In this document: one piece after another, positions 7,827-17,258 of the stretch
How positions within the stretch are numbered: the first letter of the stretch is position 1
Layout of the letters: each line of letters opens with the position of its first letter
Source: Paenibacillus sp. PK3_47
GTDB taxonomy: Bacteria; Bacillota; Bacilli; Paenibacillales; Paenibacillaceae
DNA: 64,000 nucleotides
Reading direction: 5' to 3'
NCBI RefSeq assembly: GCF_023520895.1
Contig: NZ_CP026029.1
Coordinates: 1-64,000 of the forward strand
Notes under the pieces: generated by a model
The model's input: the letters and a program-made list of their open reading frames with translations, nothing else
What the model was told of the DNA's origin: nothing
Database searches by the model: none
Position numbers and translations under genes: made by a program

Positions 7827-10800
7827 TTAAAACAAGGATAACTGGTTGCTTTCCGGAAGGCCGCGGAAGCAGCCCATACCGGTCAGCAGCTCGATGACCG
7901 TCTTACTTGCTTTGGATTTCTGCTGGAAATCTTCGATCGAAAGGAATTCGCCGGCTTCCTTCGCTGCCGCAATATTGATTGCGGCATTCTCGCCGATCCC
8001 CGCAAGTGCGGAGAACGGAGGAATAAGGCTGGTTCCGTCCACAGTAAAGCGGTTGGCATCGGAACGGTACAGGTCGATACTCTTGAACGTGAAGCCGCGG
8101 GCCGTCATTTCAAGTGCCATCTCCAGTACCGGAAGCATAGCTTTTTCCTTGGGCAGCGCCTGGAAGCCTTTGCCCTCGATCTCGCCAATCTGCCGGTTAA
8201 TGGCCTCATACCCCTGGCAGCAGAGCTCAATATCAAAATCAGCCGCACGCACCGAGAAGTAGGTCGCATAATATTCAATCGGATAGTACAGCTTAAAGAA
8301 GGCTGTCCGAACTGCTGAAATAACGTAAGCGGCAGCATGCGCCTTCGGGAACATATACTGGATTTTCAGACAGGAGTCAATGTACCATTGCGGTACTTTG
8401 CACTTCTTCATCTCTTCAATCCATTCGGGAGGCAGTCCCTTTCCTTTACGTACGCTTTCCGTAATTTTGAAGGCCAGGCTGGCATCCATGTCCGCCTTGT
8501 AAATCAGGTAGAGCATGATATCATCACGGCAGCCGATTACGGTCTTGATGTTGCAGGTATTGTTCTTGATCAGCTCCTGGGCATTCCCCAGCCATACACC
8601 TGTACCATGTGATAAACCTGAAATCTGCAGCAAATCGGCAAAACTGGAAGGCTTAGCTTCTACAAGCATCTGGCGGACAAACTTCGTCCCCATTTCCGGC
8701 ACACCATAGGTTGCTACCGGTGTACGTATCTGCTCCGGTCTGACCCCAAGCGCATCTGTGGAGTTGAACATGCTCATGACCTTGGGATCATTCATTGGAA
8801 TTGTTGTCGGATCTACCCCGGTCAAATCCTGCAGCATCCGCATCATGGTCGGATCATCATGACCCAGAATATCAAGCTTCAGCAGGTTGGCATCAAAGGC
8901 GTGATAGTCAAAATGGGTGGTCTTCCATTCGGCAGTGACATCATCTGCAGGATACTGCACCGGAGTGATATCTTCGATCTCCATGTAATCCGGCAGAACG
9001 ACAATTCCGCCCGGATGCTGGCCCGTACTGCGCTTGACTCCTGTACAGCCTGCAGCCAGGCGGCTTAGCTCTGCTCCCCGCCAGCGTTTCTGATGGTGTT
9101 CCTCATACTTTTTGGTAAATCCAAATGCCGTCTTCTCTGCCACTGTACCGATCGTTCCCGCCCGGAAGACATTGTCCGGACCAAACATGACCTTGGTAAA
9201 GCCATGGGCCTGCGGCTGGTATTCACCCGAAAAGTTAAGATCGATATCGGGAACCTTATCCCCTTTAAAGCCGAGAAACGTCTCGAACGGGATATCCTGG
9301 CCTTCACCCTTCAGCTTGCCCCCGCAGTCCGGGCAGGACTTGTCCGGTAAATCGAAGCCGCTTGGCACGCTGCCGTCCAGGAACCACTCGCTGTGCCGGC
9401 ATTCCGGATTCGTACAGATATAATGGGCCGGAAGCGGATTTACCTCGGATATCCCAAGGAAAGTAGCGACGACAGAAGACCCTACCGAACCCCGTGATCC
9501 TACAAGGTAACCGTCCTTGTTGGACTTTTTAACCAGACGCTCCGAAATCAGATAGTTGGCAGAGAATCCGTATTTGATAATCGGTGCCAATTCTTTTTCC
9601 AGACGTGCTACCACAACTTCCGGCAATTCTTCGCCATAGATCGATCTGGCCGTTTCATAACAGGTGTTGCGGATCTCGTCATCCGCTCCTTCAATGATCG
9701 GCGTGAACAGCTCATTCGGGAACAGCTCGTAGTCTTCAAAGCGTTCAGCCAGCTCTACCGTATTGGTAACCACGACCTCCATCGCTTTTTCTGCACCAAG
9801 AAAGTCGAACTCCGCCAGCATTTCATCGGTAGTCCGGAAATGGGCATCCGGCTTGCGCTGATCCTTCAGCGGACTGAATCCGGTAATCCCGTGAATCGTT
9901 ATATCTCGGAACAGCTTGTCACGCGGCTCCAGATAATGAACATTGCCTGTGGCGATTACCGGCTTGTTCATTTGCACGCCGATTTCGCAGATCTTGCGCA
10001 CCACATTCCGCAAATCATCTGCAGTGGCTACAAACCCTTTGTCCACCAGATGCATGTACATGGTCAGCGGCTGAATCTCCAGAACGTCATAGAATTCGGC
10101 AACCTCCATAGCTTCTTCCACCGTCTTGTTAAGTACGGCTTCGAAGAACTCTCCGCGTTCGCAGCCGGAGATGATGATCAGACCGTCACGGTGCTCTTCA
10201 AGCTTGGACTTCGGTATGCAAGGCACCTTTTTGAAATATTCCGTATGCGACATGGAGATCAGCTTGTAAAGATTCTTTTTGCCGGCCGGATTAAGCGCGT
10301 AGATTCCGCAGTGGAATGGACGGGCATTGGACAGATCCTTGCCGACATAGTCATTGAGCTGGCTCAGCTTGGTCAAGCCTTTCATTTTTTCCGCATCGGC
10401 CAGCAAGCCGTTCAGAATACCTCCAAGCGCGATCGTATCATCCACCGCACGGTGATGACTTTCAAGCAGGACTTTATATTTGTCGGCCAGCGTGTTCAGC
10501 CGGTGGTTCTTCATACTCGGGAACAGCAGCCGTGCCAGTTCCAGGGTGTCCAGTGAAGGGTTAGGCAGGACCGGAAGCCCCAGCTTCTTCAGCGACGCCT
10601 GGATAAAGCCCATATCAAACCTCGCATTATGCGCAACCAGGATGCTGTCTCCGACGAATTCCACGAATTCTTTAAGCACCGGCTCCAGATCAGGCGCATC
10701 TTTAACCATCTCATCCGTGATATTGGTCAGCTGCTGGATATGGTACGGAATCTTTTCATGAGGATTGACGAAAGTAGTATAACGGCCCAGCTCTTTACCT

Positions 10801-12158
10801 TCGCTCATTTTGATCGCTGCAAGCTCCGTAATATTATTGCGGGTGATCGACAGACCGGTGGTCTCGATATCGAATACGACATAGGTGGCGGTCTTGAGGT
10901 CCAGCGGCTGGGCATTCTCCACGATATTGACCGAATCATTTACAACATTGGCTTCCACTCCGTAGAGCAGCTTGATTTTGTGCTTATGCGCCGCATGATT
11001 GGCATCCGGGAAGCTCTGCACATTACCGTGATCGGTAACGGCTATCGCCGGGTGGCCCCATTTTGCCGCAGTTTTGACATAAGTATCAATAGGTGTTACA
11101 GCATCCATCGTACTCATTGTGGTATGGAGATGGAACTCTACCCGCTTCTGCTTGGCAGTATCCTTGCGGGCAGGCGGTGCGGATACTTCAGTGAGGTCCG
11201 AAGGAATCATGACCAGCTCGGGAATCTGCATAAACCGGTCATATTCCACCTTACCGCGTGCTCTGACCCACTTGCCGTTGGCCAACTGGCCCATTACCTT
11301 GAGATCTTCTTTGGTCTTCGCAAACATTTTCATCTGGAGTGAATCTGTAAAGTCGGTGATGCAGAAGGTGAACAGCGTATTACCGTTGCGCAGCTCCTTG
11401 CTCTCCAGGCCAAAGATCGTGCCCTGAACCGTGATTTTCTTCTCTTCATCCTGGATTTGCAGAATGGATACAGCCTGCTCTTTGATTTCATAGCCGACCT
11501 GAAGCTTAATCACTTCATTCGGATCGCCTTCTTCTTCTTCCGGCTCTTCCGGTTCGCTGTGCATCATCATGAGTTCAACGATCTCACGCTGCTCCTGCTG
11601 CAGCCTTTGCTGGAATTCTTCATAGGCATCGGCCTGGCTGATCTCATTCTCGGCAATCTGCAGTTTGACCTTCAGCGGTAACCCGAAATATTTATCGTAA
11701 AATTTGATAATCGCGCCTTCGATCCCTTTTTTACGGGCGAGTTCAAGCGACATGTTGTCATTTAGACTGAGCATAAGCGTGCTATCCTGAAGCTCCTGGG
11801 AGGAGCGTGTCAGCCAGCCGTTTACAGACGGAATTTCACGCTGGACCCATTCCAGAAACAAGCCCCAATATTCCCGTACCAGCTCATCCCGGCTAACTTC
11901 ATCATTATATAGAAACAAGAAGCTGACTTTGGCGATATGCTGCAGCTTCTCTCGCATTCTCAAACAAAAGGTACGGTAGGTCTGCGCCGGAACAAGAGTG
12001 TCTTTGGCAATGACAATACGCCAGTCCCGGTTGCCGCGGCTGATTTCCACCCGTTCAATTACACCGTCCAAAAAGTAGGGATCAATGATCGCAGGGGGGA
12101 TTTCGCCCTGCTTCATCAACAGCTCAAACCTCTTTCTTCTCTCCACGTTCTGTTCCAT
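7827..12158 (-). CDS. polC: PolC, replicative DNA polymerase III alpha subunit (Gram-positive type)
   Basis: 1443 residues from the ATG at 12156-12158, which has GGTGGGGG a few bases upstream; a further ATG eight codons earlier lacks a ribosome site. Domain order is that of PolC: N-terminal domain, OB fold (about residues 215-330), PHP domain (VEFHLHTTMS, about 340) interrupted by an intact 3'-5' proofreading exonuclease (YVVFDIETTG about 427-436), then the palm with catalytic PDIDLNFSGE and a zinc-binding CTNPEC/CPDCGG segment. It is the leading-strand replicase of low-GC Gram-positives, the target of 6-anilinouracils. It stands alone between proS and rimP. Confidence 0.97.
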   Translation of the reverse strand: MEQNVERRKRFELLMKQGEIPPAIIDPYFLDGVIERVEISRGNRDWRIVIAKDTLVPAQTYRTFCLRMREKLQHIAKVSFLFLYNDEVSRDELVREYWGLFLEWVQREIPSVNGWLTRSSQELQDSTLMLSLNDNMSLELARKKGIEGAIIKFYDKYFGLPLKVKLQIAENEISQADAYEEFQQRLQQEQREIVELMMMHSEPEEPEEEEGDPNEVIKLQVGYEIKEQAVSILQIQDEEKKITVQGTIFGLESKELRNGNTLFTFCITDFTDSLQMKMFAKTKEDLKVMGQLANGKWVRARGKVEYDRFMQIPELVMIPSDLTEVSAPPARKDTAKQKRVEFHLHTTMSTMDAVTPIDTYVKTAAKWGHPAIAVTDHGNVQSFPDANHAAHKHKIKLLYGVEANVVNDSVNIVENAQPLDLKTATYVVFDIETTGLSITRNNITELAAIKMSEGKELGRYTTFVNPHEKIPYHIQQLTNITDEMVKDAPDLEPVLKEFVEFVGDSILVAHNARFDMGFIQASLKKLGLPVLPNPSLDTLELARLLFPSMKNHRLNTLADKYKVLLESHHRAVDDTIALGGILNGLLADAEKMKGLTKLSQLNDYVGKDLSNARPFHCGIYALNPAGKKNLYKLISMSHTEYFKKVPCIPKSKLEEHRDGLIIISGCERGEFFEAVLNKTVEEAMEVAEFYDVLEIQPLTMYMHLVDKGFVATADDLRNVVRKICEIGVQMNKPVIATGNVHYLEPRDKLFRDITIHGITGFSPLKDQRKPDAHFRTTDEMLAEFDFLGAEKAMEVVVTNTVELAERFEDYELFPNELFTPIIEGADDEIRNTCYETARSIYGEELPEVVVARLEKELAPIIKYGFSANYLISERLVKKSNKDGYLVGSRGSVGSSVVATFLGISEVNPLPAHYICTNPECRHSEWFLDGSVPSGFDLPDKSCPDCGGKLKGEGQDIPFETFLGFKGDKVPDIDLNFSGEYQPQAHGFTKVMFGPDNVFRAGTIGTVAEKTAFGFTKKYEEHHQKRWRGAELSRLAAGCTGVKRSTGQHPGGIVVLPDYMEIEDITPVQYPADDVTAEWKTTHFDYHAFDANLLKLDILGHDDPTMMRMLQDLTGVDPTTIPMNDPKVMSMFNSTDALGVRPEQIRTPVATYGVPEMGTKFVRQMLVEAKPSSFADLLQISGLSHGTGVWLGNAQELIKNNTCNIKTVIGCRDDIMLYLIYKADMDASLAFKITESVRKGKGLPPEWIEEMKKCKVPQWYIDSCLKIQYMFPKAHAAAYVISAVRTAFFKLYYPIEYYATYFSVRAADFDIELCCQGYEAINRQIGEIEGKGFQALPKEKAMLPVLEMALEMTARGFTFKSIDLYRSDANRFTVDGTSLIPPFSALAGIGENAAINIAAAKEAGEFLSIEDFQQKSKASKTVIELLTGMGCFRGLPESNQLSLF

Positions 12159-12199
12159 GCTTCCCCCACCTAACTTACGCATTGATTAAATAAACATTG

Positions 12200-12265
12200 T
12201 AAAAAGCTTCCGGGGAACAAAAGCATTGGGTTCTTTCGGCCCGCCGACTCCTCTCGCCAGAAGCT
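12200..12265 (-). terminator. Branched stem-loop plus T run between proS and polC (terminator or attenuator)
   Basis: On the minus strand AGCTTCTGG (12257-12265) pairs with CCGGAAGCT (12205-12213, one G-U pair) and is followed directly by TTTTT. The 43-nt interior can form two smaller hairpins (TCGG/CCGA and GAAC/GTTC), giving a three-way junction. It may simply terminate the proS transcript, but a TATAAT at 12284-12289 lies just upstream, so a promoter-leader-terminator arrangement controlling polC is possible. I could not match it to a riboswitch class that I know. Confidence 0.6.
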
Positions 12266-12301
12266 ACATGGTGATACTAGACTATTATAGTAGGTTTGAG
12301 C

Positions 12302-13750
12302 TTAATACGCCTTGGCAAATACAACCGTATGCCGGGCAGGTTTGCCGCAGCAAATGCAGGTTGTCTTCTTTTCTGCCGGATCGAACGGAATATTACGGCT
12401 GCCTGCACCCGTAACTTCCTTGACTTTATCTTCGCATTCTTCAGTTCCGCACCAGCCGGCCAGCGCAAACCCGCGTTTTTCTTCCATTGAAGCTTTCATC
12501 TCATCCAGTGTATCTACCGAATAGAAGTGATCTTCACGGAATTTCAGGGCACGCTCATACATCTCATTGTGCACCTGCTCCAGCATCGCTTGTACTTCTT
12601 CTACCAGGTTTTCCTGCTGGATAACCTTCTTTTCGCCGCTGATACGGGATACCAGAACACAGACTCCGTTCTCCATATCACGCGGGCCAAGCTCCAGACG
12701 CACAGGTACCCCGCGCATTTCATACTCGTTGAACTTCCAGCCCGGAGTCAAGTCAGCGCGATCGTCTACACGCACACGGATACCGGCGTCCTTCAGCTCC
12801 TTGAACAGCTCGTCCGTCCGGCCAATAACCGCTTCACGGGTCTTCGGAGGTCCGATTGGAATCATAATGACCTGTGTCGGAGCAACCTTAGGCGGCAGCG
12901 CCAGTCCGCGGTCGTCCCCGTGCACCATAATCAGGGAACCGATCAGTCGTGTCGTTGAACCCCAAGAAGTCGTATGCACATGCTCCAGCACATTCTCACG
13001 GCTCAGATATTGAATTTCAAACGCTTCGGCAAATTTTGTTCCCAGATAATGCGAGGTGGCTGCCTGAACGGCACGTCCATCCTTCATCATTGCTTCAATG
13101 GAATACGTATCTACCGCTCCGGCAAAACGCTCGGAAGGTGTCTTCTGTCCGGTAACTACCGGAATGGCCAGATAGCTCTCTACAAAATCACGGTAATTCT
13201 CCAGCATCCGCATGGTTTCTTCACGGGCTTCGCTCTCATTTTCATGAGCGGTATGCCCTTCCTGCCACAGGAATTCTGTAGTCCGGATAAAAGGCAGCGT
13301 ACGCTTCTCCCAGCGCACAACGTTCGCCCACTGATTAATCAGCACCGGCAGATCACGGTAGGACTGGATCCACTTCGAGTACATATGACCGAACATGGTC
13401 TCTGAAGTCGGACGGACAGCCAGACGCTCTTCCAGCACATCTCCGCCCGCCTCGGTTACCCATGGCAGCTCGGGATTGAAACCCTCGATATGATCCTTTT
13501 CCTTCTGGAAAAAGCTCTCCGGAATGAATACAGGGAAATAGGCGTTACGGTGACCGGTGGCCTTCAGGCGGCGGTTCATTTCCTCCTGGATATGCTCCCA
13601 GATTTCATAGCCTTCCGGTTTAAAAACGATACAGCCGCGGACCGGGGAATAGTCCATCAGGTCTGCTTTTTTGATTACATCAATGTACCAGCGTGAGAAA
13701 TCTTCGCCCTGCGGCGTGATCTCAGTTACAAACTGCTTGTCTTTTGCCAT
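12302..13750 (-). CDS. proS: ProS, prolyl-tRNA synthetase of the archaeal/eukaryotic type
   Basis: 482 residues, much shorter than the roughly 570-residue bacterial-type enzyme because the editing (INS) domain is missing. Class II motifs are visible: VRPTSETMFGHMYSKWI, the WEKRTLPFIRTTEFLWQEGH motif 2 region and the GDDRGLALPP motif 3 region. The anticodon-binding domain follows, then a C-terminal zinc-binding module (C-x4-C, later CICCGKP) ending in a Tyr, all hallmarks of the ProS type 3 form. It charges tRNA-Pro in the cytosol. Position between rseP and polC matches B. subtilis, where the resident enzyme is of the long bacterial type. Confidence 0.95.
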   Translation of the reverse strand: MAKDKQFVTEITPQGEDFSRWYIDVIKKADLMDYSPVRGCIVFKPEGYEIWEHIQEEMNRRLKATGHRNAYFPVFIPESFFQKEKDHIEGFNPELPWVTEAGGDVLEERLAVRPTSETMFGHMYSKWIQSYRDLPVLINQWANVVRWEKRTLPFIRTTEFLWQEGHTAHENESEAREETMRMLENYRDFVESYLAIPVVTGQKTPSERFAGAVDTYSIEAMMKDGRAVQAATSHYLGTKFAEAFEIQYLSRENVLEHVHTTSWGSTTRLIGSLIMVHGDDRGLALPPKVAPTQVIMIPIGPPKTREAVIGRTDELFKELKDAGIRVRVDDRADLTPGWKFNEYEMRGVPVRLELGPRDMENGVCVLVSRISGEKKVIQQENLVEEVQAMLEQVHNEMYERALKFREDHFYSVDTLDEMKASMEEKRGFALAGWCGTEECEDKVKEVTGAGSRNIPFDPAEKKTTCICCGKPARHTVVFAKAY

Positions 13751-13851
13751 GTGGTGGAACTCCTCCTAATCTCCCGGCAAAGTGCTGCTCTGGGCTTCAG
13801 GCATGCACATTTTCCTTTGCAGGGACTGCCAAAGATCATTTTTATCATTAA

Positions 13852-15126
13852 TTATCCGGTGATAAGCCGCAAGATATCATTATAAGTGACAGCGATCATC
13901 ACCAGGAACAACAGCGCAAATCCGACGAAATGAACCATGCCTTCCCGGCCGGGGTCAATCGGTTTGCCGCGCAGCGCCTCTATGCCAAGGAACACCAGAC
14001 GGCTTCCGTCAAGGGCAGGAATCGGCAAAAGATTGAAAATCCCGAGGTACAGGCTCAGAATAGCCGCCCAATACGTTAGGTACTGAATGCCTTGCTGAGC
14101 AATCTGGCCGGTAATTTTGGCTGTACCGACAGGTCCGGAAATATCGTCCATGTTAAAGTTATTAATCAGCTGCTTAAAGCCGACAAAAATCAGCTCGGTT
14201 GTATCCGCCATCGCTACACCTGATTTGGTAATGGTCTCGCCAAAACCGGCTTTGCGTGTAGGAAGCTCCGGGGTAATCCCGACCTTGCCGCCTTCTTCGC
14301 CCTCCATGCTCCGGGGAATCAGCGTTACATCGAACGTCTCATCACCGCGCTGCAGAGTCCAATTCATCTCTTTACCAAGGGAAGCCGAGGTCAGCTCAAT
14401 CATCTTCTCATAATCGCCGCCGATGTTCTCCCCGTTCACAGATAATACAATATCACCTTTTTGCAGACCGGCTTCCTGCGCAGGCATGCCTTCGCTGATA
14501 TCACCGATTTTGACATAAGTCGGATTCTCAATCGGAATACCGGCCATCTGCAGATGGACTGCGAAAAGCACGAAGGCCAGCAGAAAGTTCATTAACGGTC
14601 CGGCAAAAATAGCAAGGGCACGCTGCCCGACCGTTTTACTGCCAAATTGGCGGTCTTTAGGTGCTATTTGGGTCTGCTGGCTGCCCCTGATCATCATGGC
14701 TTGCGGGTGAACGTCGTATGTCGTTACATCCCCGTCCACATCCAATCGGATTTGCAGATCATTCTCCAGATCCGTATGCAGCGCTTCGCCGCGTATTACG
14801 TTTCTGCGTGTATCCAGCGCATCAAGATAAATATTTTTGACCTTATTGTCCTGTCCGAGTCTGACCGCTATGGTCTGTCCCTGACTTATCTCAATAATCT
14901 CCGGATCTTCTCCGGCCATCCGCGCATAACCGCCGAAAGGCAGCAGGCGGAGCGTGAACTGGGTTTCATTGCGTTTATAAGAAAACAGTTTCGGACCGAA
15001 ACCGATAGCAAATTCCCTTACCAGAATACCGGCGCGTTTGGCAAAATAATAATGTCCCCATTCATGGACGGTTACCAGAACGAAAAACATGAACACCGTT
15101 AAAAAAACGACCCTGACCATTTCCAT
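13852..15126 (-). CDS. rasP: RseP/RasP-type site-2 protease (intramembrane zinc metalloprotease)
   Basis: 424 residues. The first membrane helix carries HEWGH at residues 21-25 (zinc ligands and catalytic Glu) and the third active-site helix carries NLLPIPALDG at 365-374. A PDZ domain (about 205-290, IGDISEGMPAQEAGLQKGD) lies between, and a hydrophobic C-terminal helix ends the protein. Such enzymes cut transmembrane anti-sigma factors and remnant signal peptides within the membrane. An extra segment around residues 85-150 precedes the PDZ domain. The upstream gap of 146 bp to dxr shows no clear promoter. Confidence 0.95.
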   Translation of the reverse strand: MEMVRVVFLTVFMFFVLVTVHEWGHYYFAKRAGILVREFAIGFGPKLFSYKRNETQFTLRLLPFGGYARMAGEDPEIIEISQGQTIAVRLGQDNKVKNIYLDALDTRRNVIRGEALHTDLENDLQIRLDVDGDVTTYDVHPQAMMIRGSQQTQIAPKDRQFGSKTVGQRALAIFAGPLMNFLLAFVLFAVHLQMAGIPIENPTYVKIGDISEGMPAQEAGLQKGDIVLSVNGENIGGDYEKMIELTSASLGKEMNWTLQRGDETFDVTLIPRSMEGEEGGKVGITPELPTRKAGFGETITKSGVAMADTTELIFVGFKQLINNFNMDDISGPVGTAKITGQIAQQGIQYLTYWAAILSLYLGIFNLLPIPALDGSRLVFLGIEALRGKPIDPGREGMVHFVGFALLFLVMIAVTYNDILRLITG

Positions 15127-15272
15127 CCGTTACATTCCCCCTTTAGTGTAAGACCGAAGTATGTCCTCTTAATTTATCATTATTCTCCGATCAGGCACAA
15201 GAGAATCAACTGTCACAGCCTAATTTTAGTACAGAAGCAAATGATCCCAAACCGGATAACCCGCAGGTCTGG

Positions 15273-16412
15273 TTACAGTCGGGCTGCAAGCTCCCGCACC
15301 GAAGCATCGCAATGCTGAATGTGCTGTAAATCCGGCATTGAAACATTCTCATGGCGCTGCAGCACCTCGTCGATAAGCTCCTCTATACGCAAAAACGGAA
15401 TTTCATGCCGCAGAAAACGGGCTACTGCCACTTCATTCGCTGCATTAAAGGCGGTGGTTGCTGTTCCCCCGGCTTTTCCGCTGTCAATAGCCAGCCTCAG
15501 TGCCGGATAGCGGACATAATCCATTTCGCGGAAGGTCAGACTGCCGATTTCAGCCAGCGACAGCCTCGCGGCAGGTGAATGCCACCGGTCCGGGTAAGTA
15601 AGCGCATATTGAATGGGAACACGCATGTCCGGAGTTCCGAGCTGGGCAATAATACTGCTGTCGCGGAACTCCACATAGGAGTGGATAATACTTTCCGGAT
15701 GCAGCAGGACGTCCACCTGTTCATAAGGCAGTCCAAACAGGTAATGTGCTTCGATAACTTCGAGGCCTTTATTGGCCATGGTTGCCGAATCGATGGTGAT
15801 TTTGGCCCCCATACTCCAGTTCGGATGGCGCAGTGCATCCTCTACAGTTACATTTTTAAGCTGATCGCGGGTATAGTCGCGGAAGGAGCCGCCAGAGGCT
15901 GTCAAAGTAATGCCGGCAATATCCTCACGGTTCTCGCCGTTAAGACATTGAAAAATTGCGGAGTGTTCGCTGTCGACCGGGAGCAGCTTAACGCCCTTTC
16001 GTTCTGCAAGCTCTGTCACCAGATGTCCTGCGGTAACAAGCGTCTCTTTGTTGGCCAGGCCGATATGCCTGCCGGCTTCGATGGCAGCCAGCGTTGACTG
16101 CAGACCCACACTGCCAACAACCGCGGTTACGACGGTTTCAGCGTCCCCTCCGGCAGCAATCTCCACCAGTCCCTCATCACCGTAAAAAAGCTCGATCCCC
16201 GAGGGCAGCTCGGAGCGGATTTCCTCGGCAAGCTCCCTGGTCGATACGGAAACCCGGCGCGGATGAAACCGGCGGGCCTGCTCCAGCAGCAGGGCCGTAT
16301 TGCCGCCGGCAGCCAGGCCGTCGATCTGAAAGGCTTCAGGATGCATAGCCACTACATCCAGTGTTTGTGTGCCGATGGAACCTGTAGAGCCAAGTACACT
16401 GATTTTTTTCAC
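15273..16412 (-). CDS. dxr: Dxr, 1-deoxy-D-xylulose 5-phosphate reductoisomerase
   Basis: 379 residues, normal length. It catalyses the NADPH-dependent second step of the MEP isoprenoid pathway, the fosmidomycin target. Motifs: GSTGSIGTQTLDV at residues 8-20 (NADPH site), LANKETLVTAG, the metal-binding VDSEHSAIFQ and TASGGSF, and the SMGAKITIDSATMANKGLE block. The start is GTG (KKISVLGSTGS follows), with an AAGG ribosome site. It lies between cdsA and rasP, and its product feeds the UppS reaction encoded two genes upstream. Confidence 0.96.
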   Translation of the reverse strand: MKKISVLGSTGSIGTQTLDVVAMHPEAFQIDGLAAGGNTALLLEQARRFHPRRVSVSTRELAEEIRSELPSGIELFYGDEGLVEIAAGGDAETVVTAVVGSVGLQSTLAAIEAGRHIGLANKETLVTAGHLVTELAERKGVKLLPVDSEHSAIFQCLNGENREDIAGITLTASGGSFRDYTRDQLKNVTVEDALRHPNWSMGAKITIDSATMANKGLEVIEAHYLFGLPYEQVDVLLHPESIIHSYVEFRDSSIIAQLGTPDMRVPIQYALTYPDRWHSPAARLSLAEIGSLTFREMDYVRYPALRLAIDSGKAGGTATTAFNAANEVAVARFLRHEIPFLRIEELIDEVLQRHENVSMPDLQHIQHCDASVRELAARL

Positions 16413-16433
16413 AATAGAACCTTCTTCCTGCCG

Positions 16434-17237
16434 TTAATAGTAAGGCATAAGCATTACGATATGTACGAAAGGAAAAACGATAATCCAGCTGTCGCAGCGG
16501 TCAAGAATACCCCCATGACCAGGCAGCAGCGAGCCTGAATCCTTAATACCGTACACCCGTTTATAGGCTGACTGTACAAGATCACCAAGCTGACCCAGCA
16601 CGGCGCAGGCCAGTCCGATAAGGAGCGCCTCTCCAAGGGTCAGCAGATCCGGACCAAGTATCGCAAACAATGCCGAAATCACAACAGAAATGACAACACC
16701 GCCAAGGGCTCCCTCAACGGTCTTGTTGGGACTGATAGCCGGCCAGAGCTTGTTCCTGCCAAAGCTTTTTCCGACAAAATATGCACCTGCGTCACTGCCC
16801 CATATACAGCACAGCAGCAGGAAGGTCCAGAATACACCGTGTCCGTCTTCCGCGCCCCGGGCAATCCCCATATAAGAGAAGCCCATGCCTATGTATACAA
16901 TCCCGGTGAACAGCAGTGCGGTGATCTTGATATCCTGCTTGTTCTTGCTGAACACGGTCACCAGCAGGAACACCAGCAGCAGCAGCCAAATCCCCTGTTC
17001 CCATGACAGCCACTCGGAGCTGCCGAGCAGATCCCTAGGAATCATGAAGCACAGAACAGAAGCATAACCAAGCAGGGCAGTGCCGCCCATTGCCGGCAAT
17101 CCCGTCATTTTTACAAATTCATAAAATCCGATGAGAGCCATGGCGGTAAGCAAAAGCTGATACGGCCAGCCTCCCAAAAGGCACAACCACAAAAACACTG
17201 CTCCGGCAACAATTCCGGTAATCAATCGTTGCTTCAA
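16434..17237 (-). CDS. cdsA: CdsA, phosphatidate cytidylyltransferase
   Basis: 267 residues and mostly hydrophobic, with about seven to eight membrane helices. It makes CDP-diacylglycerol from phosphatidic acid and CTP, the branch point of phospholipid synthesis. The C-terminal CDP-alcohol signature is present at about residues 230-250: GIKDSGSLLPGHGGILDRCD, holding the metal-binding acidic residues. The start is TTG (KQRLITGIVAG follows) with GGGAGATGGG upstream, about 21 bp after the uppS stop. Member of the frr-uppS-cdsA-dxr cluster. Confidence 0.95.
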   Translation of the reverse strand: MKQRLITGIVAGAVFLWLCLLGGWPYQLLLTAMALIGFYEFVKMTGLPAMGGTALLGYASVLCFMIPRDLLGSSEWLSWEQGIWLLLLVFLLVTVFSKNKQDIKITALLFTGIVYIGMGFSYMGIARGAEDGHGVFWTFLLLCCIWGSDAGAYFVGKSFGRNKLWPAISPNKTVEGALGGVVISVVISALFAILGPDLLTLGEALLIGLACAVLGQLGDLVQSAYKRVYGIKDSGSLLPGHGGILDRCDSWIIVFPFVHIVMLMPYY

Positions 17238-17258
17238 AGGTTCCCATCTCCCATCAGG

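Noticed and set aside
13751..13851. T-box leader before proS
   Set aside because: The 101-bp gap to rasP is too short and lacks the conserved T-box sequence and a terminator.
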